Notes: generated by a model not told the origin, from the sequence alone. A stretch of 64,000 nucleotides of DNA from Pseudomonas sp. ANT_H12B (GCF_008369325.1 NZ_VOBI01000007.1:186001-250000), one strand, 5' to 3'; counted from the first letter of the stretch, positions 26,358-35,677 are shown. A program made the numbers and translations.

Positions 26358-27806
26358 TCAGGCGTTTTGCAGACAACCCGGCGATCGGTGCCGGACCCAT
26401 TGCGTCAGCTGCTCATGGGCATACGCCAGTTGCAGCACCGCCTGATCGGCCTGAGCCGGGCCGATGATTTGCAGGCCCATGGGCAAACCGGCCGGGCTGA
26501 ATCCCACCGGCACATTCATGCTCGGCAAACCGGCCAGGGTCGGCCCGATCACCACCTCCATCCACCGGTGATACGTGTCCATGGTCCGCCCGCCGACGAC
26601 GCGCGGCCAAGGCGTTTGTGCATCAAAAGGGAATACTTGCGCGGTGGGCAACAGCAGAAAATCGTAACGTTCAAACAACTCGCTCAAGGCCCGATACCAG
26701 TCGCTGCGACTGACCGACGCCTGGTAGACATCCGCAGCGGTGAGCCGCAGCCCACCTTCGATTTCCCATTGCGCTTCGGGTTTGAGCAGGTCGCGTTTCT
26801 GTGGGTCGGCATACAATGCGCCAAGACTGCCCTGCACCAACCAGTGCCGATGCACCAGCCAGGTCTGCCACAAGCGATCCATGGAGAAATCCGGCTGACA
26901 GGCTTCGACCTTGCAACCCAGCGCCGTGAAATCCTCCAGCGCCGATTCGCACAGGCTCAACACGCCGTCGTCCATCGGCAAATAGCTGTTGTAGTCCCCC
27001 AGCCAACCCAATCTCACCTCACTGAAATTTCGCACCAGCGTGTCGTTGAAAATCTGCGGGCTCTGCGTGAGGGACAATGGCGCCCGCGCGTCGTAACCGG
27101 CTTGTGTGCTCAGTAAACGAGCGACATCAGTGACGCTGCGGCCCATCGGCCCTTCGGTGGCGAGTTGCTGGACGAACACATCCGGTGCAGGGCCGTGGGG
27201 CACGCGGCCTTGTGACGGACGAAAACCGAAGACATTGTTGAACGCCGCCGGGTTGCGCAACGAGCCCATCATGTCGCTGCCGTCGGCCACCGGCAGCATG
27301 CGCAACGCCAGCGCTACGGCCGCCCCGCCGCTGCTGCCACCGGCAACCAGCGTCGGGTCGTAGGCATTGGTGGTGGTGCCGAACACGCTGTTGTAAGTCT
27401 GCGAGCCGAGGCCGAACTCCGGGACGTTGGTCTTGCCGATGATGATCGCCCCACAGTCGCGAACCCGCGCCACGCTGATGGCGTCGTGCGGCGGAACCTG
27501 CTCGGCAAACAGCGGCGAGCCCATGGTCGTGCGCAAACCGGCGGTGGCCGCCAGGTCCTTGATCGCTTGCGGCATGCCGTGCATCCAGCCGCGGGACCGA
27601 CCCTGGTCCAACTGCCGGTCGCAGGTGTCGGCTTCTGTCAGCAATTCCTCGGCCGGACGCAGGGACACCAACGCATTGACTTGCGGATTGAAGCGCTCGA
27701 TCTGCGCCAGGTAGGCCTGCATTACTTCCCGGCAGGACACCTGTCGGGCATGAATCGCTCGGGACAACGCATCGGCGTTCATTTCAACAATCGGATTAAT
27801 GCTCAA
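26358..27806 (-). CDS. amidase signature family hydrolase
   Basis: A 482-residue amidase-signature enzyme. The Ser-cisSer-Lys triad is recognisable: K83 in AIKDLA, the cis-serine in GGSSGG (S159/S160) and the nucleophile S183 in DMMGSLRNPA. Relatives include 6-aminohexanoate cyclic-dimer hydrolase (NylA), GatA and aryl amidases. It lies downstream of a NylB-like serine hydrolase gene and a small membrane protein gene on the same strand, so all three may act on the same amide or ester. No signal peptide is seen, so it is probably cytoplasmic. The real substrate is unknown. Confidence 0.88.
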   Translation of the reverse strand: MSINPIVEMNADALSRAIHARQVSCREVMQAYLAQIERFNPQVNALVSLRPAEELLTEADTCDRQLDQGRSRGWMHGMPQAIKDLAATAGLRTTMGSPLFAEQVPPHDAISVARVRDCGAIIIGKTNVPEFGLGSQTYNSVFGTTTNAYDPTLVAGGSSGGAAVALALRMLPVADGSDMMGSLRNPAAFNNVFGFRPSQGRVPHGPAPDVFVQQLATEGPMGRSVTDVARLLSTQAGYDARAPLSLTQSPQIFNDTLVRNFSEVRLGWLGDYNSYLPMDDGVLSLCESALEDFTALGCKVEACQPDFSMDRLWQTWLVHRHWLVQGSLGALYADPQKRDLLKPEAQWEIEGGLRLTAADVYQASVSRSDWYRALSELFERYDFLLLPTAQVFPFDAQTPWPRVVGGRTMDTYHRWMEVVIGPTLAGLPSMNVPVGFSPAGLPMGLQIIGPAQADQAVLQLAYAHEQLTQWVRHRSPGCLQNA

Positions 27807-27927
27807 GGTTTTACCTCAAGGTTAAGTGCAGCGGATTTCTGTGTTTCGTGTATGCAGTAAGTGCCCAACAGCGCCAACACGCAAACGAACAGCACTCAGC
27901 GCCAGCTGTTACAAAGGTCAATGGCGC

Positions 27928-28257
27928 TCAGAGATTCAGTCGACAGCCCTGGCGTTCGCCGACCCACGCAGCGCTGTTGCTGCGGCCCATGCCGCTGACC
28001 GTCACACGCTTGCTGGCAGGGTCGTCAATAAAACCGCTGGTGGGCAGCCACTGCTTCACATAGCCGTGGCAGTACTCGGCGTCGTTATTCATTACGTATC
28101 GGCACGAGCAATATTCCTTGGCGGTGTAGGCACTGATGATGTCGGGAAATGCCCACAGCGCCACCCGCTCCTGCCAGATCCAGCCGAGCAAGGCGATCAG
28201 CAGGATCAACCCCAGTGTGCTGAACGGTCGGCGACGAACAAAACTGCGACGATTCAT
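27928..28257 (-). CDS. small single-pass membrane protein, unrecognised
   Basis: A 109-residue protein with a basic N-terminus (MNRRSFVRRRPF), one hydrophobic helix (about 14-32) and a periplasmic-facing tail with four cysteines (KEYCSCRYV, EYCHGY, RQGCRLNL). The start overlaps the stop of the serine hydrolase gene (ATGA), so it is translationally coupled to it. It could form disulfides in the periplasm. I do not recognise the family. Confidence 0.72.
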   Translation of the reverse strand: MNRRSFVRRRPFSTLGLILLIALLGWIWQERVALWAFPDIISAYTAKEYCSCRYVMNNDAEYCHGYVKQWLPTSGFIDDPASKRVTVSGMGRSNSAAWVGERQGCRLNL

Positions 28258-29348
28258 GGCTGTACCTTCACGGCAAATGCCTTGAGCGCGAGGTTGAGCA
28301 ATGCGTTGTGCCGGTAGCTGTCGTCGCGGTCATCGCCGTAGCGGACGATCACCAGTTTTTCGCTGGGAATCACATACATTGCCTGACCCCAATGGCCCAG
28401 TGCCGCGAAGGTGTCGGCGGGCGCATCGGGCCAGGGTTGTCCTGCGCCATCCACCGCTCGGTTGAGCCACCAATGAGCGCCGGGCACGGCGTCGTCCTGA
28501 TTGGCTTGATAGCGGGCGAAAGGTTCGCGGTTGAACGCGACCCAATCCTTGGGCAGCAATTGGCGCTCGCCCCAGCGACCGTCGCGGGCCATCAACAGGC
28601 CGACTCGGGCAAGGTCCCGGGCGGAGAGGTAGGCGTAGGACGAGGCGACAAATGTGCCCGTGGCATCGGTTTCCCAGACAGCGTGTCGAATCCCTAACGG
28701 CTCGAACAGCGCAGTCCAGGGATAGTCCGGATATCGGGTCGGGCCGACGATGGTTTTCAGTGCCGCGGACAGCAGATTGGTGTCGCCGCTGGAGTAACGC
28801 AATGCCTGACCCGGTGCGGCGTATGCGTCGTGGCCAGCGGTGAACGCGGCCATGTCGTGATGACCACGGGTGTAGAGCATCGCCACCACCGACGACTTCA
28901 ACGGTGCGTATTCATAGTCTTCCTGCCAGTCCAGGCCTGAGGCCCAGTGCAGCAGATCGGCCATGGTCATGGCAGGGTGCTTTTTCAGCGCTGGATAGAA
29001 TTTCAGCACCGGGTCCTGAAGTGTGAACAGGCCTTCGCCATAGGCCACGCCGAGGACCGTGGCCATCAGGCTTTTGCTGATGGACCAGGTCAGGTGAGGG
29101 GTGTCGGCGGTGGTCGGACCGGCATAGCGTTCGTAGATCAGTTGACCGTCGCGGATCACCAGCAAGGCGTCGGTGCGAATGCCTTGGCGGGTGCTGTCGT
29201 TGCGGGGAGGGAAGGCGTAGTTCTCCAGGGCTTGAAGCGCCGGCCCGGTGACTGTCGGGCCGGTAGACCACTGCTCGGCAGGCCAGTTTTCGGCGTGGGC
29301 CGTGAGGCTGAGCAACAGCATGAAAAACAGGGACAAGCCTTTGAACAT
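28254..29348 (-). CDS. secreted serine hydrolase, class C beta-lactamase family
   Basis: A 364-residue exported protein: signal peptide (about 1-19, AHA cleavage), then a beta-lactamase/transpeptidase-like fold with SxxK at S89-ISK92 and a YSSGD motif giving the catalytic Tyr. This family includes esterases, D-amino acid amidases and the nylon-oligomer hydrolase NylB, which it resembles in motif spacing. It is the first gene of a three-gene operon ending with an amidase. A role in resistance is unlikely; breakdown of an amide or ester in the periplasm is inferred. Confidence 0.87.
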   Translation of the reverse strand: MFKGLSLFFMLLLSLTAHAENWPAEQWSTGPTVTGPALQALENYAFPPRNDSTRQGIRTDALLVIRDGQLIYERYAGPTTADTPHLTWSISKSLMATVLGVAYGEGLFTLQDPVLKFYPALKKHPAMTMADLLHWASGLDWQEDYEYAPLKSSVVAMLYTRGHHDMAAFTAGHDAYAAPGQALRYSSGDTNLLSAALKTIVGPTRYPDYPWTALFEPLGIRHAVWETDATGTFVASSYAYLSARDLARVGLLMARDGRWGERQLLPKDWVAFNREPFARYQANQDDAVPGAHWWLNRAVDGAGQPWPDAPADTFAALGHWGQAMYVIPSEKLVIVRYGDDRDDSYRHNALLNLALKAFAVKVQP

Positions 29349-29430
29349 GGTGGGTGCTCGGAAGGATGGACCTGCTGAGCCTAGTCGCGGTTGATGACAG
29401 TTCCGGGATTTGTGTCATCAAATGCGGCCG

Positions 29431-29499
29431 CCTTCGCGAGCAGGCTCGCTCCCACAGGGGAATGCATTTCAAAATGTGGGAGCGAGCCTGCTCGCGAAG
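29431..29499. repeat. REP doublet
   Basis: Inverted copies at 29431-29457 and 29475-29499 with only 17 bp between them, upstream of the serine hydrolase gene and just after the acyl-CoA dehydrogenase-like gene. Confidence 0.85.
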
Positions 29500-29506
29500 A
29501 GGCCAG

Positions 29507-30394
29507 TCAGCCCACTGAAGATCCAGCGAGTGCCTTGGCCAACCGCTTACCCCTGGCCCCCGCCGCCAAATCCATCACGCCCTGATCGCGCTGCCACATC
29601 GCCGCCCAATGCTGCGGGCCATCGGCCAGTGCCTGATTGAGGTCAGCCTTGAGCCCGTCGAACTGCGCGAACAATCCTCCCAGCAACACATGCCCGACCG
29701 GATTATTCGGCGCTTGCCGACTGGCTTCCGCGCACCCGGCCAGTAGCGCCAGCAAGCGCAGTTGCAAGGTTTGTGGCCAGTCGCTGTCCTGGCCGACGCC
29801 GTACAGCCAGGCGGTCATGGCGCTCAGTACATAGATGTCTTCGAGGGTGCGGAACGGTTTGATGTACGCATCCCAGCCATCCCCCGCCAGCAATTCGCAC
29901 TGCGCGTTATCGAGAAATAGCCGGCCGTGGCTGATGTCTGGCATCAACGGGATCGCCGGCAGTTGTTCCACCCGCACGCCCGGTTCATCGGGATAGACCA
30001 CCGCCAGACTCAAACGCGGTCTTTCGCCGGGCTCTTCACTGCGAGCGGCAATCAGCAACCAGTCAGCAGCATCACCGGCAGTGACGAAATCCTTGCGCCC
30101 GCTCAGGCGCAAATCGCGCAGACGCGTCTGCATGTCCGCCACCCGCAGGCTGCGTTGTTCGGTTGCGCATAGCGCGCCAAGGCTCAGCGGCGCGCTCGGC
30201 CAAAGCATGCGCAACGCTGCTTGATAGCCCACCAGAAACGCCAGCCCCGGCGTTGACATCAAACGGCCACCAACCACCGCCAGCTCGAACGGCGTGACCG
30301 TGCCCAACAGGTGCAACAACGTCGCGAACCCCTCTGCCAGGTCCGGGTTGACGGGCAGGCGATCGCGGCGATTCAACAGGGTTTGCCAGGGCAT
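29507..30394 (-). CDS. acyl-CoA dehydrogenase-related protein, reduced
   Basis: A 295-residue protein that looks like a shortened acyl-CoA dehydrogenase: the segment RDLRLSGRKDFVTAGDAADWLLIAAR matches the middle beta domain pattern, and the rest is helical. Normal members are about 380 residues, and I cannot find the catalytic Glu with confidence, so activity is doubtful. The start at 30394 has GAGGAG 6 bases upstream. It is divergent from olsBA, 154 bp away, so a link to acyl or ornithine-lipid metabolism is possible but only contextual. Confidence 0.65.
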   Translation of the reverse strand: MPWQTLLNRRDRLPVNPDLAEGFATLLHLLGTVTPFELAVVGGRLMSTPGLAFLVGYQAALRMLWPSAPLSLGALCATEQRSLRVADMQTRLRDLRLSGRKDFVTAGDAADWLLIAARSEEPGERPRLSLAVVYPDEPGVRVEQLPAIPLMPDISHGRLFLDNAQCELLAGDGWDAYIKPFRTLEDIYVLSAMTAWLYGVGQDSDWPQTLQLRLLALLAGCAEASRQAPNNPVGHVLLGGLFAQFDGLKADLNQALADGPQHWAAMWQRDQGVMDLAAGARGKRLAKALAGSSVG

Positions 30395-30548
30395 AAGGGG
30401 CTCCTCGTGGGCTGTCATCTAAGCATCACCAAAGCTTCATGGCGATGACACCGGGGCTACATAGCCTGACTTTGCACAACACGGCTGCATAAAGAAAGTC
30501 GATCGGCTGCAACCCTAGACGGGTGAACGGCCCGTACGGAGATTCGCA

Positions 30549-31304
30549 ATGACTCAGATCGCCCGCATCAGCGACACCGGCAATGAACGCCGCCTGCAAG
30601 CCGAACGCCTGGTGGGCGCCGAGGCCTTGCAGGAAGCCCAGGCCCTGCGCTTCAACGTGTTCAGCGGCGAATTCAACGCCAAACTCAAGGGTGCTGAACG
30701 GGGTCTGGACATGGATGATTATGATGTTCACTGCGCCCACATCGGCGTGCGTGACTTGAATACCGGGCGCCTGGTGGCGACCACTCGCTTGCTCGACCAC
30801 ACGGCTGCCAGCAGCCTGGGCAAGTTCTACAGCGAAGAAGAATTCAGCCTGCACGGCCTGGTTCATTTGAAGGGCCCGATCCTCGAAATCGGCCGCACCT
30901 GCGTCGACCCGGCCTACCGCAACGGCGGCACCATCGCCGTACTTTGGGGTGAGCTGGCCGAAGTGCTGAACCAGGGCGGCTACAGCTATTTGATGGGTTG
31001 CGCGAGCATCCCGATGCAGGACGGCGGCATCCAGGCCCACGCGATCATGCAGCGCCTGCGCGAACGCTACCTGTGCACCGAACACCTGCGGGCCGAACCG
31101 AAAAAACCGTTGCCCACATTGGACATCCCGTCCAACGTCATCGCCGAAATGCCACCGCTGCTCAAGGCCTACATGCGCCTGGGCGCGAAGATCTGCGGCG
31201 AGCCGTGCTGGGACGAAGACTTCCAGGTGGCCGACGTGTTCATCCTGCTCAAGCGCGACGAACTCTGCCCGCGTTATGCCAAGCACTTCAAGGCGGCAGT
31301 GTGA
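30549..31304 (+). CDS. olsB: ornithine N-acyltransferase OlsB
   Basis: A 251-residue GNAT-fold acyltransferase that attaches a 3-hydroxy fatty acid from ACP to the alpha-amino group of ornithine, the first step of ornithine lipid synthesis. The [13 protein letters not shown] region, the [17 protein letters not shown] stretch, and [18 protein letters not shown] are typical of OlsB. It overlaps olsA by one base (TGATG), the standard olsBA arrangement. The membrane-facing enzyme provides phosphate-free lipids, often needed under phosphate limitation. Confidence 0.93.
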   Translation: MTQIARISDTGNERRLQAERLVGAEALQEAQALRFNVFSGEFNAKLKGAERGLDMDDYDVHCAHIGVRDLNTGRLVATTRLLDHTAASSLGKFYSEEEFSLHGLVHLKGPILEIGRTCVDPAYRNGGTIAVLWGELAEVLNQGGYSYLMGCASIPMQDGGIQAHAIMQRLRERYLCTEHLRAEPKKPLPTLDIPSNVIAEMPPLLKAYMRLGAKICGEPCWDEDFQVADVFILLKRDELCPRYAKHFKAAV

Positions 31305-32095
31305 TGAGTCGCTTGCGGGTGTACGCGCGGGTTGCGCGAGTGCTTTTCGTCGTTGCTCTGGGCTTGACCATGGCCGGTGTGTTTGGGCTGTTCGAGCGTT
31401 TGGGGATTGCTCATTCGATGGTCCGTCGCCAGCGCTGGTCCAGGTTTTTCATGGCGCGGCTGAGCAATGCCCTGCCCTTTCAGGTGACCGTGCACGGCGA
31501 GTTGCCGAAATCGCCGATGCTCTGGGTCAGCAATCACGTGTCCTGGACCGACATTCCGCTGCTGGGCATGCTCACGCCACTGTCATTCCTGTCCAAGGCC
31601 GAAGTGCGCACCTGGCCGGTGGCCGGCTGGTTGGCGGCCAAGGCCGGCAGCCTGTTCATCCGTCGTGGTTCGGGCGACAGCCAGTTGATCCGCAAACAGA
31701 TGACCCGCCATTTGCAGCAAGAACATCCGCTGCTGATGTTCCCGGAAGGCACCACCACCGATGGCCGTTCGTTGCGCACCTTTCATGGACGCTTGCTGTC
31801 CGCGGCGATCGACTCCGAAGTGGCGCTGCAGCCGGTGGCGATTCGTTATCTGCGTGACGGTGAACTCGATTCGCTGGCACCGTTCATTGGCGATGACGAT
31901 TTGCTCTCGCACCTGATGCGCTTGTTTGCCAATGAGCGGGGTGAGGTGCAGATTCATCTGCTCAAGCCGATCGCTTGTGAAGGTCGCGAGCGTGCGGCGC
32001 TGGCCTTTGAGGCGCAGCAGGCGGTGCAGAAGGCGTTGTTTGGGGCGATTCCGCAAACACAGCAAGTCCCGATGCGTCCCGCGATTGCAGCTTAA
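31304..32095 (+). CDS. olsA: lyso-ornithine lipid O-acyltransferase OlsA
   Basis: A 263-residue PlsC-family acyltransferase that adds the second acyl chain to lyso-ornithine lipid (and can act on lysophosphatidate). The catalytic HX4D is H78-D83 in NHVSWTD, and the substrate-binding FPEGTTTDG follows. One N-terminal hydrophobic helix (about 10-30) anchors it to the inner membrane. It starts on the last base of olsB and ends before a REP-type hairpin. Confidence 0.93.
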   Translation: MSRLRVYARVARVLFVVALGLTMAGVFGLFERLGIAHSMVRRQRWSRFFMARLSNALPFQVTVHGELPKSPMLWVSNHVSWTDIPLLGMLTPLSFLSKAEVRTWPVAGWLAAKAGSLFIRRGSGDSQLIRKQMTRHLQQEHPLLMFPEGTTTDGRSLRTFHGRLLSAAIDSEVALQPVAIRYLRDGELDSLAPFIGDDDLLSHLMRLFANERGEVQIHLLKPIACEGRERAALAFEAQQAVQKALFGAIPQTQQVPMRPAIAA

Positions 32096-32105
32096 ATACA
32101 GATCC

Positions 32106-32135
32106 CTGTGGGAGCGGTCTTGCCCGCTCCCACAG
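32106..32135. terminator. REP-type hairpin after olsA
   Basis: A 12-bp stem (CTGTGGGAGCGG and its complement) with a 6-base loop, between the convergent olsA and AcpH-like genes. It has no T-run but is placed to end both transcripts. Confidence 0.65.
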
Positions 32136-32139
32136 TGGT

Positions 32140-32718
32140 TTATGTCGCTGGATAGTTTTGGGCAAAATCCTGAAGTTGCGGATAGAACAACCTGAAGTCT
32201 TCGCTCAACGGCTCGTACAACACCCGCAACTCCTGCATTGCTGCGGCCAGCTCTTCCGGTCGCGTCAATCGCCGTGAAATACCCCGCAGCACCTGCTCCA
32301 GCACCGCGAACTCCTGATAAGAACCCAACCAGTCATTCGCTACCATGTGCGGCGCAATCATCGCCAGCCGTTCCGGCAATTGCGGCTCCGTAGACAGCAC
32401 CCGGTATACATCCGAGGTGAACTGCGCAAGCGGCTGATCCGAATAAAGCGACCAGTCCCGCGCCAGGCAATGGTCGAAAAACACATCGAGCACGATCCCG
32501 GCGTAACGCCGACGCGTCAGGGAAAACCGTGACAACGAGGTATCCACCAACGGATGGCGATCGGTAAAAACGTCGATGCTGCGGTGCAGCTGGATGGCCG
32601 CTTCGATCTCCGGATCGAACTGCCCTTGCAGCCGCCCTTTGACGAAATCGCCATACAGGCTGCCGAGCAATTGACCGGGGCGCTGGCCACCGAGGTGCAG
32701 ATGTGCGAGATAGTTCAT
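32140..32718 (-). CDS. ACP phosphodiesterase (AcpH/DUF479) family protein
   Basis: A 192-residue protein starting MNYLAHLHLGG, the hallmark of the AcpH (DUF479) family, which removes 4'-phosphopantetheine from acyl carrier protein. The HD-like metal residues are suggested by GDFVKG, IQLHRSIDVFTDRHP and DVFFDHCLARDW. The start at 32718 is preferred over 32745 because the family N-terminus begins there. It is convergent with olsA and divergent from the ArsR gene. Confidence 0.85.
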   Translation of the reverse strand: MNYLAHLHLGGQRPGQLLGSLYGDFVKGRLQGQFDPEIEAAIQLHRSIDVFTDRHPLVDTSLSRFSLTRRRYAGIVLDVFFDHCLARDWSLYSDQPLAQFTSDVYRVLSTEPQLPERLAMIAPHMVANDWLGSYQEFAVLEQVLRGISRRLTRPEELAAAMQELRVLYEPLSEDFRLFYPQLQDFAQNYPAT

Positions 32719-32759
32719 GCCGCGCAGCTTAGCACTGCGGCACACATATCGTTATAACC

Positions 32760-32809
32760 CGATATACCAATTTGTCCGGTCTTCAGACCAAAATCATATT
32801 GGTATATCG
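32760..32809. promoter_or_regulatory. nested inverted repeats, likely ArsR-family operator
   Basis: Perfect 12-bp arms CGATATACCAAT (32760-32771) and ATTGGTATATCG (32798-32809) enclose a second palindrome GGTC-TTCA-GACC (32778-32789). A further small palindrome ATCGCGAT is at 32836-32843. These sites precede the ArsR-family gene at 32875, so they are the expected operator region. Confidence 0.6.
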
Positions 32810-32874
32810 CGAAGTACCGATTTAAAGTTCGCCTCATCGCGATATAGCGTTTTACTCATCACGAGTCCAAACCC

Positions 32875-33195
32875 ATGACCATCGACCTCGACGAAATAAT
32901 AAAAGCCCTGGCACACCCAGTACGCCGAGACATCCTCATCTGGCTGAAAGACCCCAAGGTCCAGTTCCCGGAACAGATCCACAACCACGAGTACGGCATT
33001 TGCGCCGGGCAGATCGATCAACGCTGCGGTCTGTCGCAGTCGACCGTATCCGCGCATTTGGCGACCTTGCAACGTGCAGGTCTGATCAGCAGCCAGAAAG
33101 CCGGTCAATGGCACTTCTTCAAACGCAACGAAGACGTGATTCAAGCGGCCCTCGACGCCATCGTCAAAGAGCTCAGCGCTCCGACCAGGAATTAA
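32875..33195 (+). CDS. ArsR-family winged-helix regulator
   Basis: A 106-residue ArsR-type repressor with the family start ALAHPVRRDILIWL and recognition helix SQSTVSAHLATLQRAGLI. Two cysteines flank the recognition region (YGICAG and QRCGLS), which would allow sensing of electrophiles or thiol stress, though no metal-binding CxC is present. It is the first gene of an operon with an MFS gene (3 bp downstream) and the xenB-like reductase. The layout resembles E. coli nemR-nemA in logic. The inducer is inferred, not shown. Confidence 0.87.
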   Translation: MTIDLDEIIKALAHPVRRDILIWLKDPKVQFPEQIHNHEYGICAGQIDQRCGLSQSTVSAHLATLQRAGLISSQKAGQWHFFKRNEDVIQAALDAIVKELSAPTRN

Positions 33196-33198
33196 ACA

Positions 33199-34364
33199 AT
33201 GCCCCTCTCGCTACTCATTCTGGCCTTGAGCGCCTTCGCCATCGGCACCACCGAGTTCGTCATCATGGGCTTGCTGCCCGATGTGGCGGCGGACCTCGGT
33301 GTGTCGATCCCCGGCGCAGGCTGGCTGGTGACCGGTTACGCCCTGGGCGTGGCCATTGGCGCACCGTTCATGGCACTGGCCACCTCTCGATTGCCGCGCA
33401 AGGCCGCGCTGGTAGCGTTGATGGGGATTTTCATCATCGGCAACCTGCTCTGTGCAATTGCCACCGACTACAACGTGCTGATGTTTGCCCGTGTGGTGAC
33501 CGCCCTCTGCCACGGTGCGTTCTTCGGCATTGGCTCAGTGGTGGCAGCAGGTCTGGTGCCAGCGAACAAGCGCGCTTCGGCAGTGGCATTGATGTTCACC
33601 GGCCTGACCCTGGCCAACGTGCTCGGCGTTCCGCTGGGCACCGCGCTCGGTCAGGAAGCCGGCTGGCGTTCGACCTTCTGGGCGGTGACCGTGATTGGTG
33701 TGATCGCCTTGATCGGCTTGATCCGCTTCCTCCCGGCCAAGCGTGATGAAGAGAAACTCGACATGCGCGCCGAACTGTGCGCCCTCAAAGGCGCCGGGAT
33801 TTGGCTGTCGTTGAGCATGACCGCGTTGTTCGCAGCTTCCGTATTCACCCTGTTCACCTACGTCGCCCGCTGCTCGGCGATGTCACCGGCGTCTCGCCCA
33901 AAGGCGTGACCTGGACCCTGATGCTCATCGGCCTGGGCCTGACGGTCGGCAACATCATCGGCGGCAAACTGGCGGACAAAAGCATGGCCGCCACGCTGAT
34001 CGGCGTCTTTATCTCGATGGCCGTGATTTCGACCGTACTGACCTGGACCAGCGTCGCACTGATTCCGACCGAAATCACCCTGTTCCTCTGGGCCACCGCG
34101 TGCTTTGCCGCCGTGCCCGCGCTGCAAGTGAACGTGGTGACCTACGGCAAAGCCGCACCGAACCTGGTGTCGACCCTGAACATCGGCGCTTTCAATATCG
34201 GCAACGCACTGGGCGCCTGGGTCGGTGGCAGCGTCATCGCCCACGGTTTCGGCTTGACCAGCGTTCCTCTCGCGGCAGCGGCACTGGCGGTTCTCGCCCT
34301 GCTGGTGACCCTGATTACTTTCCGTCAGCGCGGTAATCCCGAGCTGGCCCCTGCTACCAACTGA
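33199..34364 (+). pseudogene. MFS efflux transporter, frameshifted
   Basis: This is an MFS transporter of the sugar/arabinose-efflux (AraJ/YdhP-like) type, with a start FAIGTTEFVIMGLLPDVA. The frame from 33199 runs well to about residue 222 (LFTYVA) and then ends at 33909 in unrelated sequence. The rest of the protein (PLLGDVTGVSPKG onward) continues in another frame to 34364. One missing C in the run at 33866-33868 (CCC where CCCC is expected) explains it exactly. Restored length would be 388 residues, normal for the family. It is either a real mutation or a sequencing error. Confidence 0.88.
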
Positions 34365-34392
34365 TTCACTTACCTCACGAGGGTTGTATTTC

Positions 34393-35442
34393 ATGACGAC
34401 TATTTTCGATCCGATCAAACTGGGCGACCTCGAGTTGGCCAACCGCATCATCATGGCGCCGCTGACCCGCTGCCGCGCCGACGAAGGACGCGTGCCAAAC
34501 GCGCTGATGGCCGAGTACTACGTACAACGCGCTTCGGCCGGCCTGATCCTCAGCGAGGCCACTTCGGTCACGCCGATGGGCGTCGGCTACCCGGACACCC
34601 CGGGTATCTGGTCCAACGATCAAGTGCGTGGCTGGGCCAATGTGACCAAGGCGATCCACGGCGCGGGCGGCAAGATTTTCCTGCAACTGTGGCACGTCGG
34701 CCGTATTTCCCACGGCTCGTACCTGGACGGTGAAGTGCCGGTCGCACCGAGCGCCATTCAGCCAAAAGGCCATGTCAGCCTGGTTCGCCCACTGGCCGAC
34801 TTCCCAACCCCACGCGCTCTGGAAACCGCTGAAATCGCCGACATCGTCGACGCCTACCGCGTCGGTGCCGAGAACGCCAAGGCAGCCGGTTTCGACGGCG
34901 TGGAAATCCACGGCGCCAACGGTTACCTGCTCGATCAGTTCCTGCAAAGCAGCACCAACCAGCGCACCGACAACTACGGCGGATCCCTGGAAAACCGTGC
35001 ACGCCTGCTGTTGGAAGTGACCGACGCTGCCATCGAAGTCTGGGGCGCTGGCCGCGTCGGTGTGCACCTGGCACCGCGTGCCGACTCCCATGACATGGGC
35101 GACGACAACCTGTCCGAGACTTTCACCTACGTCGCTCGCGAACTGGGCAAACGTGGCATCGCCTTCATCTGCTCCCGCGAGAAAGAAGATGGCGACAGCC
35201 TCGGCCCACAATTGAAAGCAGCGTTCGGTGGCCCGTACATCGTCAACGAGCGTTTCACCAAAGACAGCGCCAACGCCTGGCTCGCCAGCGGCAAGGCCGA
35301 TGCGGTCGCCTTCGGTGTGCCGTTCATTGCCAACCCGGACTTGCCAGCACGTTTGAAGGCCGACGCACAGCTGAACGAAGCACGCCCTGAACTGTTTTAC
35401 GCCAAGGGCCCGGTCGGTTACATCGACTACCCAACGCTGTAA
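34393..35442 (+). CDS. xenB: alkene reductase, Old Yellow Enzyme family (XenB-like)
   Basis: A 349-residue FMN-dependent TIM-barrel reductase that reduces activated C=C bonds and nitro esters or nitroaromatics with NAD(P)H. The N-terminus FDPIKLGDLELANRIIMAPL, the active-site EIHGANGYLLDQF and the FMN-binding GRVGVHLAPRADSHDMG follow xenobiotic reductase B of P. fluorescens as I recall it. The start at 34393 follows GAGGG by 9 bases. It is third in the ArsR-MFS-reductase operon and ends at a strong terminator. Confidence 0.88.
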   Translation: MTTIFDPIKLGDLELANRIIMAPLTRCRADEGRVPNALMAEYYVQRASAGLILSEATSVTPMGVGYPDTPGIWSNDQVRGWANVTKAIHGAGGKIFLQLWHVGRISHGSYLDGEVPVAPSAIQPKGHVSLVRPLADFPTPRALETAEIADIVDAYRVGAENAKAAGFDGVEIHGANGYLLDQFLQSSTNQRTDNYGGSLENRARLLLEVTDAAIEVWGAGRVGVHLAPRADSHDMGDDNLSETFTYVARELGKRGIAFICSREKEDGDSLGPQLKAAFGGPYIVNERFTKDSANAWLASGKADAVAFGVPFIANPDLPARLKADAQLNEARPELFYAKGPVGYIDYPTL

Positions 35443-35460
35443 GCCGCACGACTGAAACGC

Positions 35461-35494
35461 AAAAGCCCCGACTCGCAAGAGCCGGGGCTTTTTT
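35461..35494 (+). terminator. rho-independent terminator after xenB
   Basis: GCCCCG/CGGGGC stem with an inner CTC/GAG pair and a GCAA loop, followed by TTTTTT, 19 bp after the xenB stop. The A-run before the stem could allow action on the other strand as well. Confidence 0.85.
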
Positions 35495-35677
35495 GCGCCG
35501 GGTTGGCCACACTCATTCACACACTCGACACAAAATCCCTACAAAATACTGAGTTTGCTACCTGTCAACCTGACGAGCGTACGTATATAAAAGTACCCCA
35601 TTACCAGAGCGAGCGAAGTGACAGTGCTTCTCCCGCCTCAACTGTTGATATAAACCGATCAAATTACGAAACTTGTT

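Noticed and set aside
28254..29348. beta-lactamase resistance gene
   Set aside because: SxxK and Tyr motifs place it in the wider serine hydrolase family, but its operon with an amidase and the NylB-like spacing argue against an AmpC-type resistance enzyme.
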